From: Lacrimispora sp. BS-2
GTDB taxonomy: Bacteria; Bacillota; Clostridia; Lachnospirales; Lachnospiraceae
Assembly: GCF_040207125.1 (NCBI RefSeq)
Contig: NZ_CP157940.1
Coordinates: forward strand, 2,108,001 to 2,172,000
DNA: 64,000 nucleotides
Direction: 5' to 3'
Of the stretch, positions 45,129 through 55,224 are shown in pieces (the first letter of the stretch is position 1; every line of letters starts with the position of its first letter). Under the pieces are notes generated by a model. It saw only the letters and a program-made list of their open reading frames with translations, made no database searches and had not been told where the DNA came from. A program made the position numbers and the translations under genes.

Positions 45129-45259
45129 AGGCCTCTCCTTTATAAACTTCAGTATAAAAGGCGGACAGGAAAATTTCAAGTTCTGCCAGAAAAAAAATCA
45201 CACTGTCCTTTCTCTTTTATCATAGTATAGAATATATTCTTTTCACAGGAGTGGTTCCT

Positions 45260-46630
45260 ATGTTTGATCCTTATCTGGTGCTCACACCTCTGCACTATAT
45301 TTATCTCATTGGCGTCATTGTAATCCTGACTGTCATGATTCTCCGGAAGGATACGCCCCTGGTCTGTGTCCTTTTTCTCTTCCTCCTTGGCATTGCGGGC
45401 CTCAAGTCTCTGACCGGAGGCATCATGACCGTATTCAACGCCATCTTGTATGCTTCCAGGGAGTTTATGGAAATCATCGCCACCATTGCCCTTATTACAG
45501 CCCTGTCCAAATGCTTAAAAGAGTTGGGAAGCGACTATCTTATGATGATTCCCATGTCAAAGGTCATGAAATCCCCTTCCCTTACCTGGTGGATTCTGGG
45601 TGGCACCATGCTGTTATTTTCCCTCTTTCTCTGGCCTTCCCCATCCGTGGCTTTGGTAGGCGCGATCATGCTGCCCTTTGCAGTCAGGGCCGGTCTGGAT
45701 CCTCTGGCAGCTGCCATGGCCATGAACTTATTCGGCCATGGAATTGCTTTAAGTTATGATTTTGTCATCCAGGGCGCTCCGGCCATTTCCGCAGGTGCGG
45801 CTTCCATCTCAGCCTCTGACATCCTGACCAAGGGGCGGCCTTTGTTTTTGGTAATGGGTATTGTTACAGTGGTTTCCGCATATCTGTTAAACAGGAACGG
45901 AATCGCAGCCTGCTGTCAGGAAGTCCATATCCAGAATGCGGAAGAACACCACGATACCGGGATTGCCGCGGTTGTAATGGCGATCCTGACCCCTCTTCTT
46001 TTCCTGGCCGACATCCTTCTTATGGTGGCTTTTGACTTAAAAGGGGGAGACGCCACCAGTATGGTTTCAGGAACAGCCGTCCTGATCATGTGCATTGGGG
46101 CAGTTTTAGGCTTTGGCAAACATTCTCTGGAAAAGGTGACATCTTATGTTACTGAAGGCTTTCTCTTTGCCATACGGATTTTTGCTCCCGTCATCATCAT
46201 CGGGGCCTTTTTCTTTTTAGGAGGAGAAGGGATTTCTTCCATCATGGGAGATCAGTTCCAAAGAGGAATTATGAATGACTGGGCCATCTGGCTGGCTCAC
46301 AACATTCCTCTCAATAAATATATGGCCGCCTTTTTCCAGCTGTTGATCGGAGGATTAACGGGTCTGGACGGCTCAGGTTTTTCCGGGCTTCCCCTTACCG
46401 GTTCCCTGGCCCGCACCTTTGGTACGGCAGTAGGGGCTTCGGTCCCTATTCTGGCTTCCCTTGGACAGATTGCCGCAATTTTCGTCGGCGGCGGTACCAT
46501 CGTCCCCTGGGGGCTCATACCTGTTGCAGCCATCTGCAACGTAAATCCTCTGGAACTTGCCAGAAAAAATCTTCCTCCGGTCATGATCGGTTTTCTTGCT
46601 ACTTTTATTGCTGCCTGTTTCCTTTTATAG
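45260..46630 (+). CDS. putative permease of the ion-transporter superfamily
   Basis: About 456 residues with 11-12 predicted helices. Two internal halves each end in a re-entrant Gly/Ser-rich loop (WPSPSVALVGAIML, GLTGLDGSGFSGLPL), typical of IT-superfamily carriers (GntP, DcuC, CitM-like). The substrate is not evident. AGGAG lies 8 nt before ATG 45260. It is divergent from the OLD gene and 27 bp upstream of asnB, possibly co-transcribed; an organic or amino acid is conceivable. Confidence 0.75.
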   Translation: MFDPYLVLTPLHYIYLIGVIVILTVMILRKDTPLVCVLFLFLLGIAGLKSLTGGIMTVFNAILYASREFMEIIATIALITALSKCLKELGSDYLMMIPMSKVMKSPSLTWWILGGTMLLFSLFLWPSPSVALVGAIMLPFAVRAGLDPLAAAMAMNLFGHGIALSYDFVIQGAPAISAGAASISASDILTKGRPLFLVMGIVTVVSAYLLNRNGIAACCQEVHIQNAEEHHDTGIAAVVMAILTPLLFLADILLMVAFDLKGGDATSMVSGTAVLIMCIGAVLGFGKHSLEKVTSYVTEGFLFAIRIFAPVIIIGAFFFLGGEGISSIMGDQFQRGIMNDWAIWLAHNIPLNKYMAAFFQLLIGGLTGLDGSGFSGLPLTGSLARTFGTAVGASVPILASLGQIAAIFVGGGTIVPWGLIPVAAICNVNPLELARKNLPPVMIGFLATFIAACFLL

Positions 46631-46657
46631 ATGATCCAGCTTTAAGGAGGGATTTCC

Positions 46658-48508
46658 ATGTGCGGAATTGCTGGTTTTTACAATCCTTTTTATGATTACC
46701 AGAAAGATAAAGCCTATTATGAGAGCATTCTGGAACAAATGTCAGAAACCCAGAAGCACCGGGGGCCTGATGATTCAGGAATATGGCTTTTTAAACAGGG
46801 AGGCATGTCTCACGCCCGTTTATCCATTATCGACTTGACCACCGGCCGCCAGCCCATAACAAAAACTGAGGCAGGCAAAACCTTTGGAATTGTGTACAAT
46901 GGAGAAATTTACAATACAAAGGAGCTTCGACAGGACCTAAAGGAGCGGGGCCATTCCTTTTCCACCACCTCTGACACAGAAGTGATTTTAACCGGATATA
47001 TGGAATACGGGCCTGATTTTGTTAAACGGTTAAACGGCATTTTTGCCATTGCCATCATGGACCCATTCCGGGAACGGTTATGCCTCTGCCGGGACCGTTC
47101 CGGCATAAAGCCTCTTTATTACACCGTAAGGGATGGAGAAATCATCTTTGCTTCGGAACTGAAAGGAATTTTTGCATATCCCGGCATCCGTCCTGTTTTA
47201 GACCGGAAGGGCTTAAACGAGGTTTTCTCCCTGGGACCGGCCCACACCTACGGCTGCGGAGTCTTTAAGGGAATCAATGAAATACTCCCGGGCCACATGC
47301 TTTTCTGCTCCAGGGACGGCTTCCATTTGAAATCCTACTGGAAGCTGGAAAGCAGGCCCCACGAGGACAGCTATGAGGAAACCATTGAGAAGACCTCATT
47401 CCTGGTTCAGGATTCCATCCGCCGGCAGATGGTTTCCGACGTTCCCATCTGCACCTTTTTGTCAGGAGGGGTGGATTCCAGCCTGGTCTCGGCAGTCTGT
47501 GCCGCAGAGTTAAAAAAACAGGGCAAACAGCTCACTACCTTTTCCTTTGATTTTGTCAACAATGATAAATTCTTTAAAGCCAGCCCCTTCCAGCCCTCAC
47601 AGGACCGCCCCTTTGTGGACCAGATGGTAAAATTCTTAGACTCTGACCACCATTATCTGGAATGCGACAACGTGACCCAGGCGGACCGGCTTTATGACTC
47701 TGTTCTTGCCCATGACCTGCCGGCTATGGGGGACATTGACTCCTCCCTGCTCCATTTCTGCTCCATGGTCAAAAAGTTTAATAAGGTTGCTCTGACCGGG
47801 GAGTGTGCAGATGAAATATTCGGAGGATATCCCTGGTTTCATAAGGAAGAATGCTTTAAAGCCCAGGCCTTCCCCTGGACCATGGATTTAGGGCCCCGCA
47901 AGGCCGTCCTAAAGGATGAATTCCTGGATTATCTTAAAATGGATGAGTATGTTATGGAAGCCTATGAAAAATCTGTGGCAGAAACGCCTGTTCTTTCCGA
48001 TGATAATCCAACAGAAGCCAGAAGAAGAGAGATTTCCTATCTGAATCTCCGCTGGTTTATGCAGACCTTATTAAACCGGATGGACCGTGCCAGCATGTAT
48101 TCCGGCCTTGAGGCCAGGGTTCCCTTTGCAGACCACCGGATCATCGAATACGTTTGGAATGTCCCATGGGATATGAAAACAAGGGATGGGATCGTTAAGA
48201 ATCTCCTTCGCCAGGCCGGAAGGGGGCTTCTGCCTGATGAGATCCTGTTCCGCAGGAAATCTCCGTATCCCAAAACCTATGATACCAATTATGAGGCTCT
48301 TTTGATCAAACGGGTAGAAGAAATGATAGCCGGCGGTCCCGCTCCTGTCATGGAGTTTATTGATGGGAAGAAGCTGGAAAGACTCCTGACCAGTCCTTCG
48401 GATTACGGAAAGCCCTGGTACGGTCAGCTTATGGCTGGTCCACAGATGCTTGCCTATATCCTTCAGATCAACTACTGGCTGGAAAAATACCATATATCAG
48501 TGGAATAA
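46658..48508 (+). CDS. asnB: asparagine synthase (glutamine-hydrolysing)
   Basis: A 616-residue protein. Class II glutaminase with nucleophile Cys2 (MCGIAGF), RLSIIDL and the NGEIYN motif. The synthase domain has the PPi loop SGGVDSS (about 270). Converts aspartate to asparagine with ATP and glutamine. GGAGG precedes the ATG. A strong bidirectional terminator follows. The length is normal. Confidence 0.95.
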   Translation: MCGIAGFYNPFYDYQKDKAYYESILEQMSETQKHRGPDDSGIWLFKQGGMSHARLSIIDLTTGRQPITKTEAGKTFGIVYNGEIYNTKELRQDLKERGHSFSTTSDTEVILTGYMEYGPDFVKRLNGIFAIAIMDPFRERLCLCRDRSGIKPLYYTVRDGEIIFASELKGIFAYPGIRPVLDRKGLNEVFSLGPAHTYGCGVFKGINEILPGHMLFCSRDGFHLKSYWKLESRPHEDSYEETIEKTSFLVQDSIRRQMVSDVPICTFLSGGVDSSLVSAVCAAELKKQGKQLTTFSFDFVNNDKFFKASPFQPSQDRPFVDQMVKFLDSDHHYLECDNVTQADRLYDSVLAHDLPAMGDIDSSLLHFCSMVKKFNKVALTGECADEIFGGYPWFHKEECFKAQAFPWTMDLGPRKAVLKDEFLDYLKMDEYVMEAYEKSVAETPVLSDDNPTEARRREISYLNLRWFMQTLLNRMDRASMYSGLEARVPFADHRIIEYVWNVPWDMKTRDGIVKNLLRQAGRGLLPDEILFRRKSPYPKTYDTNYEALLIKRVEEMIAGGPAPVMEFIDGKKLERLLTSPSDYGKPWYGQLMAGPQMLAYILQINYWLEKYHISVE

Positions 48509-48511
48509 AAC

Positions 48512-48553
48512 AAAGAGGTGCAAACGTCCTTCCAAAGACCTTTGCACCTCTTT
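48512..48553. terminator. bidirectional terminator between asnB and the oxidoreductase gene
   Basis: AAAGAGGTGCAAA (48512-48524) pairs exactly with TTTGCACCTCTTT (48541-48553) between convergent genes. Confidence 0.85.
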
Positions 48554-48562
48554 ATTGACCTT

Positions 48563-49852
48563 TTATTCAATTTCTTCCAGGATTCTTCCCATATCCGACG
48601 TATCGCCAATGAGTATTGCGCCTGTCAGCTTGCCTTCCTCATAATAATACACCTTGTAAATCTTCTTCTCTCTATCCTCTTCCCGGCGTACCTCATAGGT
48701 TTTTCCAGGATCCTTTCCTGAGTCACCCACCGCAAACAGGGACGTATCCATGCCATTAAATGTGAGTGCCGCTGTCACAGTTTTATAGGAAACTCTCTCT
48801 CCGGCGGCATTGGCTCCTGCTGCCTTTCCCATCTCCACAGCCTGTGGCCAGATGGCATAATTGATCCCTTCATATTCCGCACAGTCTCCGCACGCATAAA
48901 TGCCGGGTACCGTGGTTTCCATATGCTCATTAACGATTACCGCCCGGCCGGTCTCGGCCCCGGCAGCTTCTGCCAGGGATACATTGGCCCGGACTCCTGC
49001 GGATATGACCACAAGATCTGCCGGCAGTACCGTACCATCCTCTAAGCGGACACCGGTCACCTTGTCTTTGCCTTCTATTTCCTGGGTGGCTGCCTGGAAT
49101 TTCACATCAATGCCCTTTTCCAGAATAATGGACTTTAAGAACTCACCGGCCTCCTGATCGAGCTGACGCTTCATAAGCTGGTCGCCATGCTCCAATACCG
49201 TCACAAAAAGGCCTGCCCTTTTCAGTTCCCAGGCCGCCTCCAGTCCCAGCACTCCGCCGCCAATGACCACGGCCCGCTTTGATTCCGAAAGGAGGGAATT
49301 AAGCTTCTCAATGTCGGAAAGCCGACGTATGGCGACTACCTCATTTTTTTCATTTCCAGGTATTGGAGGAATGAAGCATTCCGATCCCAATGCATAGATG
49401 CATTTGTCATATTTTAGCCGGATCCCATCGTCAAAAGTGACTTCCTTTTCCCTGGTATTGATCTTCTCCGCCTGTTTTCCCGTAAGGTTTAAGATACGTT
49501 TTTCTTCGTACCATGCCGGGTCATGAAGAAGGAGTTCCTCCCTTTCATCCTTTCCCATGACGGATTTTGTCAGCATGGGCCTTGAATAAGGCAGACAGTC
49601 CTCTTTCGTCACCATAACAATAGAACAGGTAGAATTTCTTTCCCGAATCGCCTCTGCCGCACTGACACCGGCCGCGCCATTACCAAGTATGAGGTATAAT
49701 TCCTCCGTGTCTTTATGGAAATTCCTTACTTCCTCCTCATAAGGGACAAAATTTTCCGGTCCCACTCCGCATACCGGACAGACCTCACTTCCCTCCTCAA
49801 ATACAGCGCCGCACACCAGGCATTTAACCATTTTCTTCTTGCCTTTTCCCAT
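48563..49852 (-). CDS. rubredoxin-fused NAD(P)/FAD-dependent oxidoreductase
   Basis: About 429 residues. An N-terminal rubredoxin-like knuckle pair (CLVCGAVF, CPVCGVGPENF) is fused to a pyridine nucleotide-disulfide oxidoreductase. FAD motif ILGNGAAGVSAAEAI, NAD motif VVIGGGVLGLEAAWEL, second FAD motif YACGDCAEYEG. It resembles NADH:rubredoxin reductase, which feeds electrons to oxygen- or peroxide-reducing enzymes in anaerobes. GGGGG precedes ATG 49852; the longer ATG 49891 has no site. Confidence 0.88.
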   Translation of the reverse strand: MGKGKKKMVKCLVCGAVFEEGSEVCPVCGVGPENFVPYEEEVRNFHKDTEELYLILGNGAAGVSAAEAIRERNSTCSIVMVTKEDCLPYSRPMLTKSVMGKDEREELLLHDPAWYEEKRILNLTGKQAEKINTREKEVTFDDGIRLKYDKCIYALGSECFIPPIPGNEKNEVVAIRRLSDIEKLNSLLSESKRAVVIGGGVLGLEAAWELKRAGLFVTVLEHGDQLMKRQLDQEAGEFLKSIILEKGIDVKFQAATQEIEGKDKVTGVRLEDGTVLPADLVVISAGVRANVSLAEAAGAETGRAVIVNEHMETTVPGIYACGDCAEYEGINYAIWPQAVEMGKAAGANAAGERVSYKTVTAALTFNGMDTSLFAVGDSGKDPGKTYEVRREEDREKKIYKVYYYEEGKLTGAILIGDTSDMGRILEEIE

Positions 49853-50020
49853 GTAAAATACCCCCTTCTCAAGTCTCTTAAGTAAGAACAAGCTTTCTTT
49901 CTGATACTATCATAACATAGTTTTTTACGATTTCAAGCTTCTTTTCGTTAATAATTCGTAAGCATAGAAAGAAAACCGTAAAGCCGAATAGCAATGATTT
50001 TGTGGTAAAATATTCACGAA

Positions 50021-50160
50021 AGCAATGAGCAGTGCGAAACAGGCCAGGAAAAGATTTTTCGTTGTGCTCGCACATAAGAAAATCTTCTCCTGGCCTGTTT
50101 CATAGGGCGAATGCCCGTGAGCCAGTGAATCCTGCGGATTCACTGGCTACACTGCGGACT
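50021..50160. repeat. REP-like cloverleaf element, long form
   Basis: GCAGTG (50029-50034) pairs with CACTGC (50150-50155). Inside are hairpin A, 14 bp exact (GAAACAGGCCAGGA, 50036-50049 with 50088-50101) extended by AAGATTTT/AAAATCTT; hairpin B GGGC-GAAT-GCCC; and hairpin C, 13 bp exact (AGCCAGTGAATCC, 50120-50132 with 50136-50148). It shares its first 19 nt with 42428 and lies just upstream of the MerR gene. Confidence 0.75.
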
Positions 50161-50176
50161 GAAAAGAGGAATCATA

Positions 50177-50971
50177 ATGAAAAAATACAGCATTGGAGAA
50201 GTTTCCGATCGTTTAGGCTTAAGCCGTGATACCCTGCGCTTTTATGAAAAAAAGGGAATCATACAACCGGAAAAGCAAAAAAACGGCTACCGAACCTATA
50301 CCTATGAAGATATCAAAAAGCTCTCAAGCATCATGTTTTACAGAAGGCTTAACTTCAGCATCGAGGATATCGGCCGTATCCTGTATAAAAGCTCCTTTCC
50401 TTCCTACTGTTCCATGATTCAGGAAAAAATCGCCGAAGAAAAACAGCAGGTGGAAAAGCACTGTCAATCCCTCATCCATCTGACCCATTTACATAAACAC
50501 TACCAGAACGTAGAAAAATACTTAAACCGTTATGACTTAAGACCCATGCTCCCCCATTACCAGATGCCGGACAACCGTTTCATCAATCAGGCAGGCATCT
50601 CCGATTTATGTTATATCTGCCAGGAATACCAGCTAAATGAAAATCATGCGAACCAGATAAACGAATTTTTCATGATCGCAGAACATACTGCCTCCATCAT
50701 GAAAATGAAACAGGCATTAAACGGCTACCCCATACTAAAGCAGGAACGCTGTGTCTACACCGTAGTTGCCTCAGACAGCCCTGTATTAGAAACACAAGCC
50801 GTATTAGACGCAGCAGACTGGGCAAGGCAACATGGATATTCTCCTACAGGAATTGCCTACAGCGGCCATTTACTAAGCTGCGCCTTCAAGGTTACCGCAA
50901 AGGAAGACCAGGAAAACAAAGCAGATACACCCATCAATTACATAGAAGTGTATCTGCCTCTCCAGCCATAG
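50177..50971 (+). CDS. MerR-family regulator with effector-binding C-terminus
   Basis: A 264-residue protein. MerR HTH (SIGEVSDRLGLSRDTLRFYE, GIIQPEKQKNGYRTYTYEDI), then a long dimerisation helix. A C-terminal domain of about 150 residues ends in a GyrI/BmrR-like beta sheet (YIEVYLPL). Such regulators sense small hydrophobic or cationic drugs or metabolites. No target transporter is adjacent. GAGGAATC precedes the ATG, and the REP-like element sits within 20 bp upstream. Confidence 0.88.
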   Translation: MKKYSIGEVSDRLGLSRDTLRFYEKKGIIQPEKQKNGYRTYTYEDIKKLSSIMFYRRLNFSIEDIGRILYKSSFPSYCSMIQEKIAEEKQQVEKHCQSLIHLTHLHKHYQNVEKYLNRYDLRPMLPHYQMPDNRFINQAGISDLCYICQEYQLNENHANQINEFFMIAEHTASIMKMKQALNGYPILKQERCVYTVVASDSPVLETQAVLDAADWARQHGYSPTGIAYSGHLLSCAFKVTAKEDQENKADTPINYIEVYLPLQP

Positions 50972-50990
50972 AAAAAGCCTTATTCCCTGT

Positions 50991-51098
50991 CATTCATGCC
51001 CTGCCTTTATCCGCTTTTCCGTCTATCTGCTTCGGCACAGGCTTAAACGCCGTACTGTAAATATATGGAACCAGAACCGCAGAAACATTTCTATGCTT
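50991..51098 (-). pseudogene. possible C-terminal tail of a lost membrane protein
   Basis: The minus frame reads NVSAVLVPYIYSTAFKPVPK then QIDGKADKGRA, then stop, which looks like a transporter's last helix and tail. No upstream part remains; purL begins just beyond. Weak. Confidence 0.3.
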
Positions 51099-51134
51099 TC
51101 TTAACTAGGATAATTTGCGATGATCAAACTCTGC

Positions 51135-54100
51135 TCACTGGAAATATTTCACACCGGATTCAAAAATCTTCATATCCTGTTCCCCATAAATATTCATGGC
51201 CACCGACTCACCGCGGCGCTCAGAATGGGCCATCTTGCCCAGGATCCGCCCGTCAGGGCTTGTAATTCCCTCAATTGCCATGTAGGAGCCGTTGGGGTTC
51301 CAGCATTCATCCATCGTAGGGCAGCCCTTGTCATCCACATACTGGGTAGCAACCTGACCGCTGTCAAACAGCCCCTTTATCCAATCCCCTCCTGCGACAA
51401 ACCGTCCTTCCCCGTGAGAAGCCGGATTGCAGTAAATACCTCCCAGCTCTGCGCCTGAAAGCCATGGCGACTTATTGGTCACCACCTTCGTATAAACCAT
51501 CTTGGAAATATGGCGGCCAATGGTATTCATCGCCAGTGTGGGGGAATCCTCCCGCTGCTCTGTGATCATTCCTTCGGGCACAAGCCCCAGCTTAATCAGG
51601 GCCTGGAAACCATTGCAGATTCCAAGCATCAGGCCATCTCTTTCATTTAACAGCTTCCCGATTTCCTCCTTGATCACCTGGTTCCTGAATAGATTGGCAA
51701 AGAACTTGGCAGAGCCATCCGGTTCGTCGCCGGCTGAAAATCCTCCGGGAAACATGACGATCTGGGCTTTGGATATTTCCCTGCGGTATACTTCCACAGA
51801 TTCCCTGATATCCTGGGCCGTTAAATTCCGAAAGACCTTTGTCACCACATTGGCCCCTGCCCTTTCAAAAGCCCTTTCGCTGTCATATTCACAGTTTGTA
51901 CCAGGGAACACCGGTATGAATACATTGGGTTTTGCTACCTTGTTTCTGCAGATGTAAATATCCTTTGTATCATAAAGCCGCTCCGAAACAAGAGCCTTTT
52001 CTATCCCTGATTCCACAGGGAACACATCTTCCAGGGGCTTTGACCACACTTTAAGTGCCTCATCTATGGCAATGGCTGTGCTGCCGTATTCAAACACACC
52101 CCTATCCGTGACTTCACCGATGACGGTATAGGAAACAGCCAGTTCCCCAAGCTTTCCTTCCGGAACTTCACATACCACATCTCCCCAGCCGGCCTTAAAG
52201 AAATCTCCTGGATCTACATTGTGCCCGATTCTTATGCCCATCCGGTTTCCAAAAGCCATTTTGCTGACTGCCTCGCAGATCCCATGGCCCTCTGCCGCAT
52301 AAGCGGATATGATCCGGCCTGCGCAGATATCCTCAAACAAAGCTTCATACCCCTTCATGATCTGACCGTATACCGGAAGATCATAGGAATCCTTCTCAAT
52401 CCGGAATACCACGATCTTACTTCCCGCCTTTTTTAATTCCGGCGTAATGATATGCCGGCCTTCTGCAACATCCACGGCAAAGGAAACAAGGGTCGGCGGC
52501 ACATCAATGTCATGAAAGGTGCCTGACATGCTGTCCTTTCCTCCGATAGAAGGAAGTCCGAATCCGATCTGGGCGCTGTAAGCCCCAAGAAGGGCGGAAA
52601 AAGGCTGGCTCCAACGTGCCGGATCCTCTGTCATCCTGCGGAAATACTCCTGGAAGGTAAAACGGATCTTTCTGTAATCACCGCCTGATGCCACAATTTT
52701 AGCAACAGAGGACAATACTGCATAAACTGCGCCGTGGTACGGGCTCCAGCTTGACAGATAAGGATCAAAGCCGTAGCTCATCATGGTTACGGCATCGGTC
52801 CTTCCATGAACCACCGGAAGCTTTGCCACCATGGTCTGAGTCTCTGTCATCTGGTACTTTCCTCCATAGGGCATGAGCACACTTCCTGCCCCTATGGAAC
52901 TGTCAAACATTTCCACAAGCCCTTTCTGAGAGCATACGTTTAAGTCAGATAGCAGCTTCATCCAGGCTTCCCTGATATCAGGGATCTCCTGTCTCATAAA
53001 GGCACTTTTTTCTCTGTCAGGAATTTCCACAACAACCGAAGCCTCCTGATGGGCCCCGTTGGTATCCAGAAAGGTGCGGCTGATGTCCACAATGGTCTTT
53101 CCTCTCCAGCTCATCACAAGCCTTGGTTCTTCTGTTACCACTGCCACTGCCACTGCTTCTAAGTTTTCTTCTGCCGCATAGGCCAGGAACCGGTCTGCAT
53201 CCCCGGGATCAACCACAACCGCCATGCGTTCCTGGGACTCAGAAATGGCAATTTCCGTGCCGTCCAGTCCTGCGTACTTCTTCGGCACCTTATCCAGGTC
53301 GATCCGCAGGCCGTCCGCCAGTTCTCCTATGGCAACTGACACACCTCCTGCGCCAAAGTCATTGCATTTCTTGATGAGCCTGCTCACTTCTTCTCTTCGG
53401 AACAGACGCTGTATCTTTCGTTCCGTGGGCGCATTCCCCTTCTGGACCTCTGCTCCGCAGGTCTCAATGGAAGCTTCCGTATGGATCTTGGAGGAGCCGG
53501 TAGCTCCGCCGCAGCCATCCCGTCCGGTACGGCCTCCAAGGAGAATGACCATATCTCCTGGATCCGAGGTCTCCCGGATGACATTCTTTCTTGGGGCGGC
53601 ACCTATGACAGCCCCTATTTCCATTCTCTTTGCAACATAATCCGGATGGTAAATCTCCTTTACATATCCGGTTGCCAGACCGATCTGGTTTCCGTAGGAG
53701 CTGTAGCCGTCTGCAGCACCTGTCACGATCTTTCTCTGGGGAAGCTTTCCCTTTAATGTTTCGCTTAAAGGTCTTCTTGGGTCAGCCGCTCCGGTTACCC
53801 GCATGGCCTGATATACGTAGGTACGGCCGGAAAGCGGGTCACGGATCGCTCCTCCAAGGCAGGTGGCCGCACCGCCAAAGGGTTCGATTTCCGTAGGGTG
53901 ATTGTGAGTTTCATTTTTGAAATTCACCAGCCATTCCTCTTTGACACCGTCAATCAGGACGGGAACCACAATGCTGCAGGCGTTGATCTCATCGGATACC
54001 TCCAAATCCTCCACCTTTCCCTCCATGCGAAGCTTTTTCATCGCCAGGAGAGCAAGATCCATAAGGCATACAAACTTGCCGCTCTTTCCCTTTAAGACCA

Positions 54101-54884
54101 CTTCCCTGTCTGCCAGGTACTGCCTGTAGGTTTCCTCAATGGGCTTGCGGTAATCCCCATCTAAAAATGTCACATCCTTTAATTCCGTCTGGAATGTGGT
54201 ATGGCGGCAGTGATCAGACCAATAAGTATCAAGAACCCTTATCTCTGTCATGGACGGGTCTCTCTGCTCTTCATCTTTAAAATAATTCCGGATATGGAGA
54301 AAATCCTTAAATGTCATTGCCAGATTTAAGGACTCATACAATTCCTTTAAATCATATTCTGCAAGACCTGTAAAACCATTAAAAACAATCACATCTTCAG
54401 GAGTCTCAAATATTGCGGCAAGAGTCTCCGGCTTTCTTTCATCTGCTTCCCTGGAATCCACCGGGTTTATGCAGTAGGATTTGATGTCGGCAATCTGAGT
54501 TTCTGTAAGAGTGCCGGAGATCACGTAAGTGGTTGCGGATCTGATCACAGGCTCTTCGTCCTCTTTTAGCAGCTTCACGCACTGCTCCGCGGAATCAGCC
54601 CGCTGGTCAAACTGGCCCGGCAGATATTCTACGGTAAAAACCACATCCCCTTCCTTTTTCGGGAAAGCCTCTTCATAAATCTCATCCACGGGAGGCTCTG
54701 AGAAAACAGCGGTAAGAGCCAGCCCATAGACTTCATCGGACAGCGCCTCCATATCATAGCGGATCAGCACTCTCACACCGGTTACTGTATTGATGCCAAG
54801 ATAGCCTGCGATTTCCTCTCTTAATTCATTCGCCTTTACGGCATAGGCCGCTTTTTTCTCAACATACACTCTTCTTACACTCAT
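51135..54884 (-). CDS. purL: phosphoribosylformylglycinamidine synthase, single-chain
   Basis: About 1249 residues, the long form with FGAM synthase and glutaminase domains fused. The synthase part has NFKNETHNHPTEIEPFGGAA and GIGGKDSMSGT-like SIGGKDSMSGT. The C-terminal glutaminase has FPGGFSAGDEPDG, nucleophile Cys in MLGICNGFQ, and the His/Glu end. Catalyses the fourth step of purine synthesis. AAGGAGG precedes ATG 54884. It stands alone here, not in a pur operon. Confidence 0.95.
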   Translation of the reverse strand: MSVRRVYVEKKAAYAVKANELREEIAGYLGINTVTGVRVLIRYDMEALSDEVYGLALTAVFSEPPVDEIYEEAFPKKEGDVVFTVEYLPGQFDQRADSAEQCVKLLKEDEEPVIRSATTYVISGTLTETQIADIKSYCINPVDSREADERKPETLAAIFETPEDVIVFNGFTGLAEYDLKELYESLNLAMTFKDFLHIRNYFKDEEQRDPSMTEIRVLDTYWSDHCRHTTFQTELKDVTFLDGDYRKPIEETYRQYLADREVVLKGKSGKFVCLMDLALLAMKKLRMEGKVEDLEVSDEINACSIVVPVLIDGVKEEWLVNFKNETHNHPTEIEPFGGAATCLGGAIRDPLSGRTYVYQAMRVTGAADPRRPLSETLKGKLPQRKIVTGAADGYSSYGNQIGLATGYVKEIYHPDYVAKRMEIGAVIGAAPRKNVIRETSDPGDMVILLGGRTGRDGCGGATGSSKIHTEASIETCGAEVQKGNAPTERKIQRLFRREEVSRLIKKCNDFGAGGVSVAIGELADGLRIDLDKVPKKYAGLDGTEIAISESQERMAVVVDPGDADRFLAYAAEENLEAVAVAVVTEEPRLVMSWRGKTIVDISRTFLDTNGAHQEASVVVEIPDREKSAFMRQEIPDIREAWMKLLSDLNVCSQKGLVEMFDSSIGAGSVLMPYGGKYQMTETQTMVAKLPVVHGRTDAVTMMSYGFDPYLSSWSPYHGAVYAVLSSVAKIVASGGDYRKIRFTFQEYFRRMTEDPARWSQPFSALLGAYSAQIGFGLPSIGGKDSMSGTFHDIDVPPTLVSFAVDVAEGRHIITPELKKAGSKIVVFRIEKDSYDLPVYGQIMKGYEALFEDICAGRIISAYAAEGHGICEAVSKMAFGNRMGIRIGHNVDPGDFFKAGWGDVVCEVPEGKLGELAVSYTVIGEVTDRGVFEYGSTAIAIDEALKVWSKPLEDVFPVESGIEKALVSERLYDTKDIYICRNKVAKPNVFIPVFPGTNCEYDSERAFERAGANVVTKVFRNLTAQDIRESVEVYRREISKAQIVMFPGGFSAGDEPDGSAKFFANLFRNQVIKEEIGKLLNERDGLMLGICNGFQALIKLGLVPEGMITEQREDSPTLAMNTIGRHISKMVYTKVVTNKSPWLSGAELGGIYCNPASHGEGRFVAGGDWIKGLFDSGQVATQYVDDKGCPTMDECWNPNGSYMAIEGITSPDGRILGKMAHSERRGESVAMNIYGEQDMKIFESGVKYFQ

Positions 54885-55159
54885 GATTTCCTCCTTCTTG
54901 CCCATGCTTTTTGGGCATACTGGGATACCCGCAAGGTGTTTTGTTTATCCGAACAGGAACTTCCCTGTTATTCTCGTGTATTAATCATACCACAGGATAC
55001 ATAGATTAGAAAAATTAATATATCTTATGTTATTAATCAGTACAGTTAATATTATTGATGTAGGCGGCAGAAGGAAATCACCAGCCTGCCTTATGTTTCA
55101 TCTGGTTCCTATGGTTTTCGACGCATTTCGACAAAATTCGTTATTTTTTATTAAAATAC
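54885..55159. other. intergenic region between purL and the next gene
   Basis: It holds the purL leader, with a possible -10 TATGAT on the minus strand near 54989. No ORF, riboswitch core or clear repeat was seen. Confidence 0.4.
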
Positions 55160-55188
55160 TTGAAAATTGAAAAAATTTGCACTATAGT
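55160..55188 (+). promoter_or_regulatory. sigma-A promoter
   Basis: TTGAAA (55160-55165), 17-bp spacer, TATAGT (55183-55188). It lies 37 bp before the start of the 105-residue protein. Confidence 0.75.
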
Positions 55189-55224
55189 AATAAAAGATTT
55201 TTTTATAAAGGAGTGCTACATTTT

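Noticed and set aside
51502..51957. 151-codon plus frame and other frames opposite purL
   Set aside because: purL is intact on the minus strand over its whole length; these are antisense shadows.
54885..55020. PurR box or purine riboswitch before purL
   Set aside because: Only a loose CCGAAC-like word (54949) was seen; no convincing operator pair or riboswitch core.
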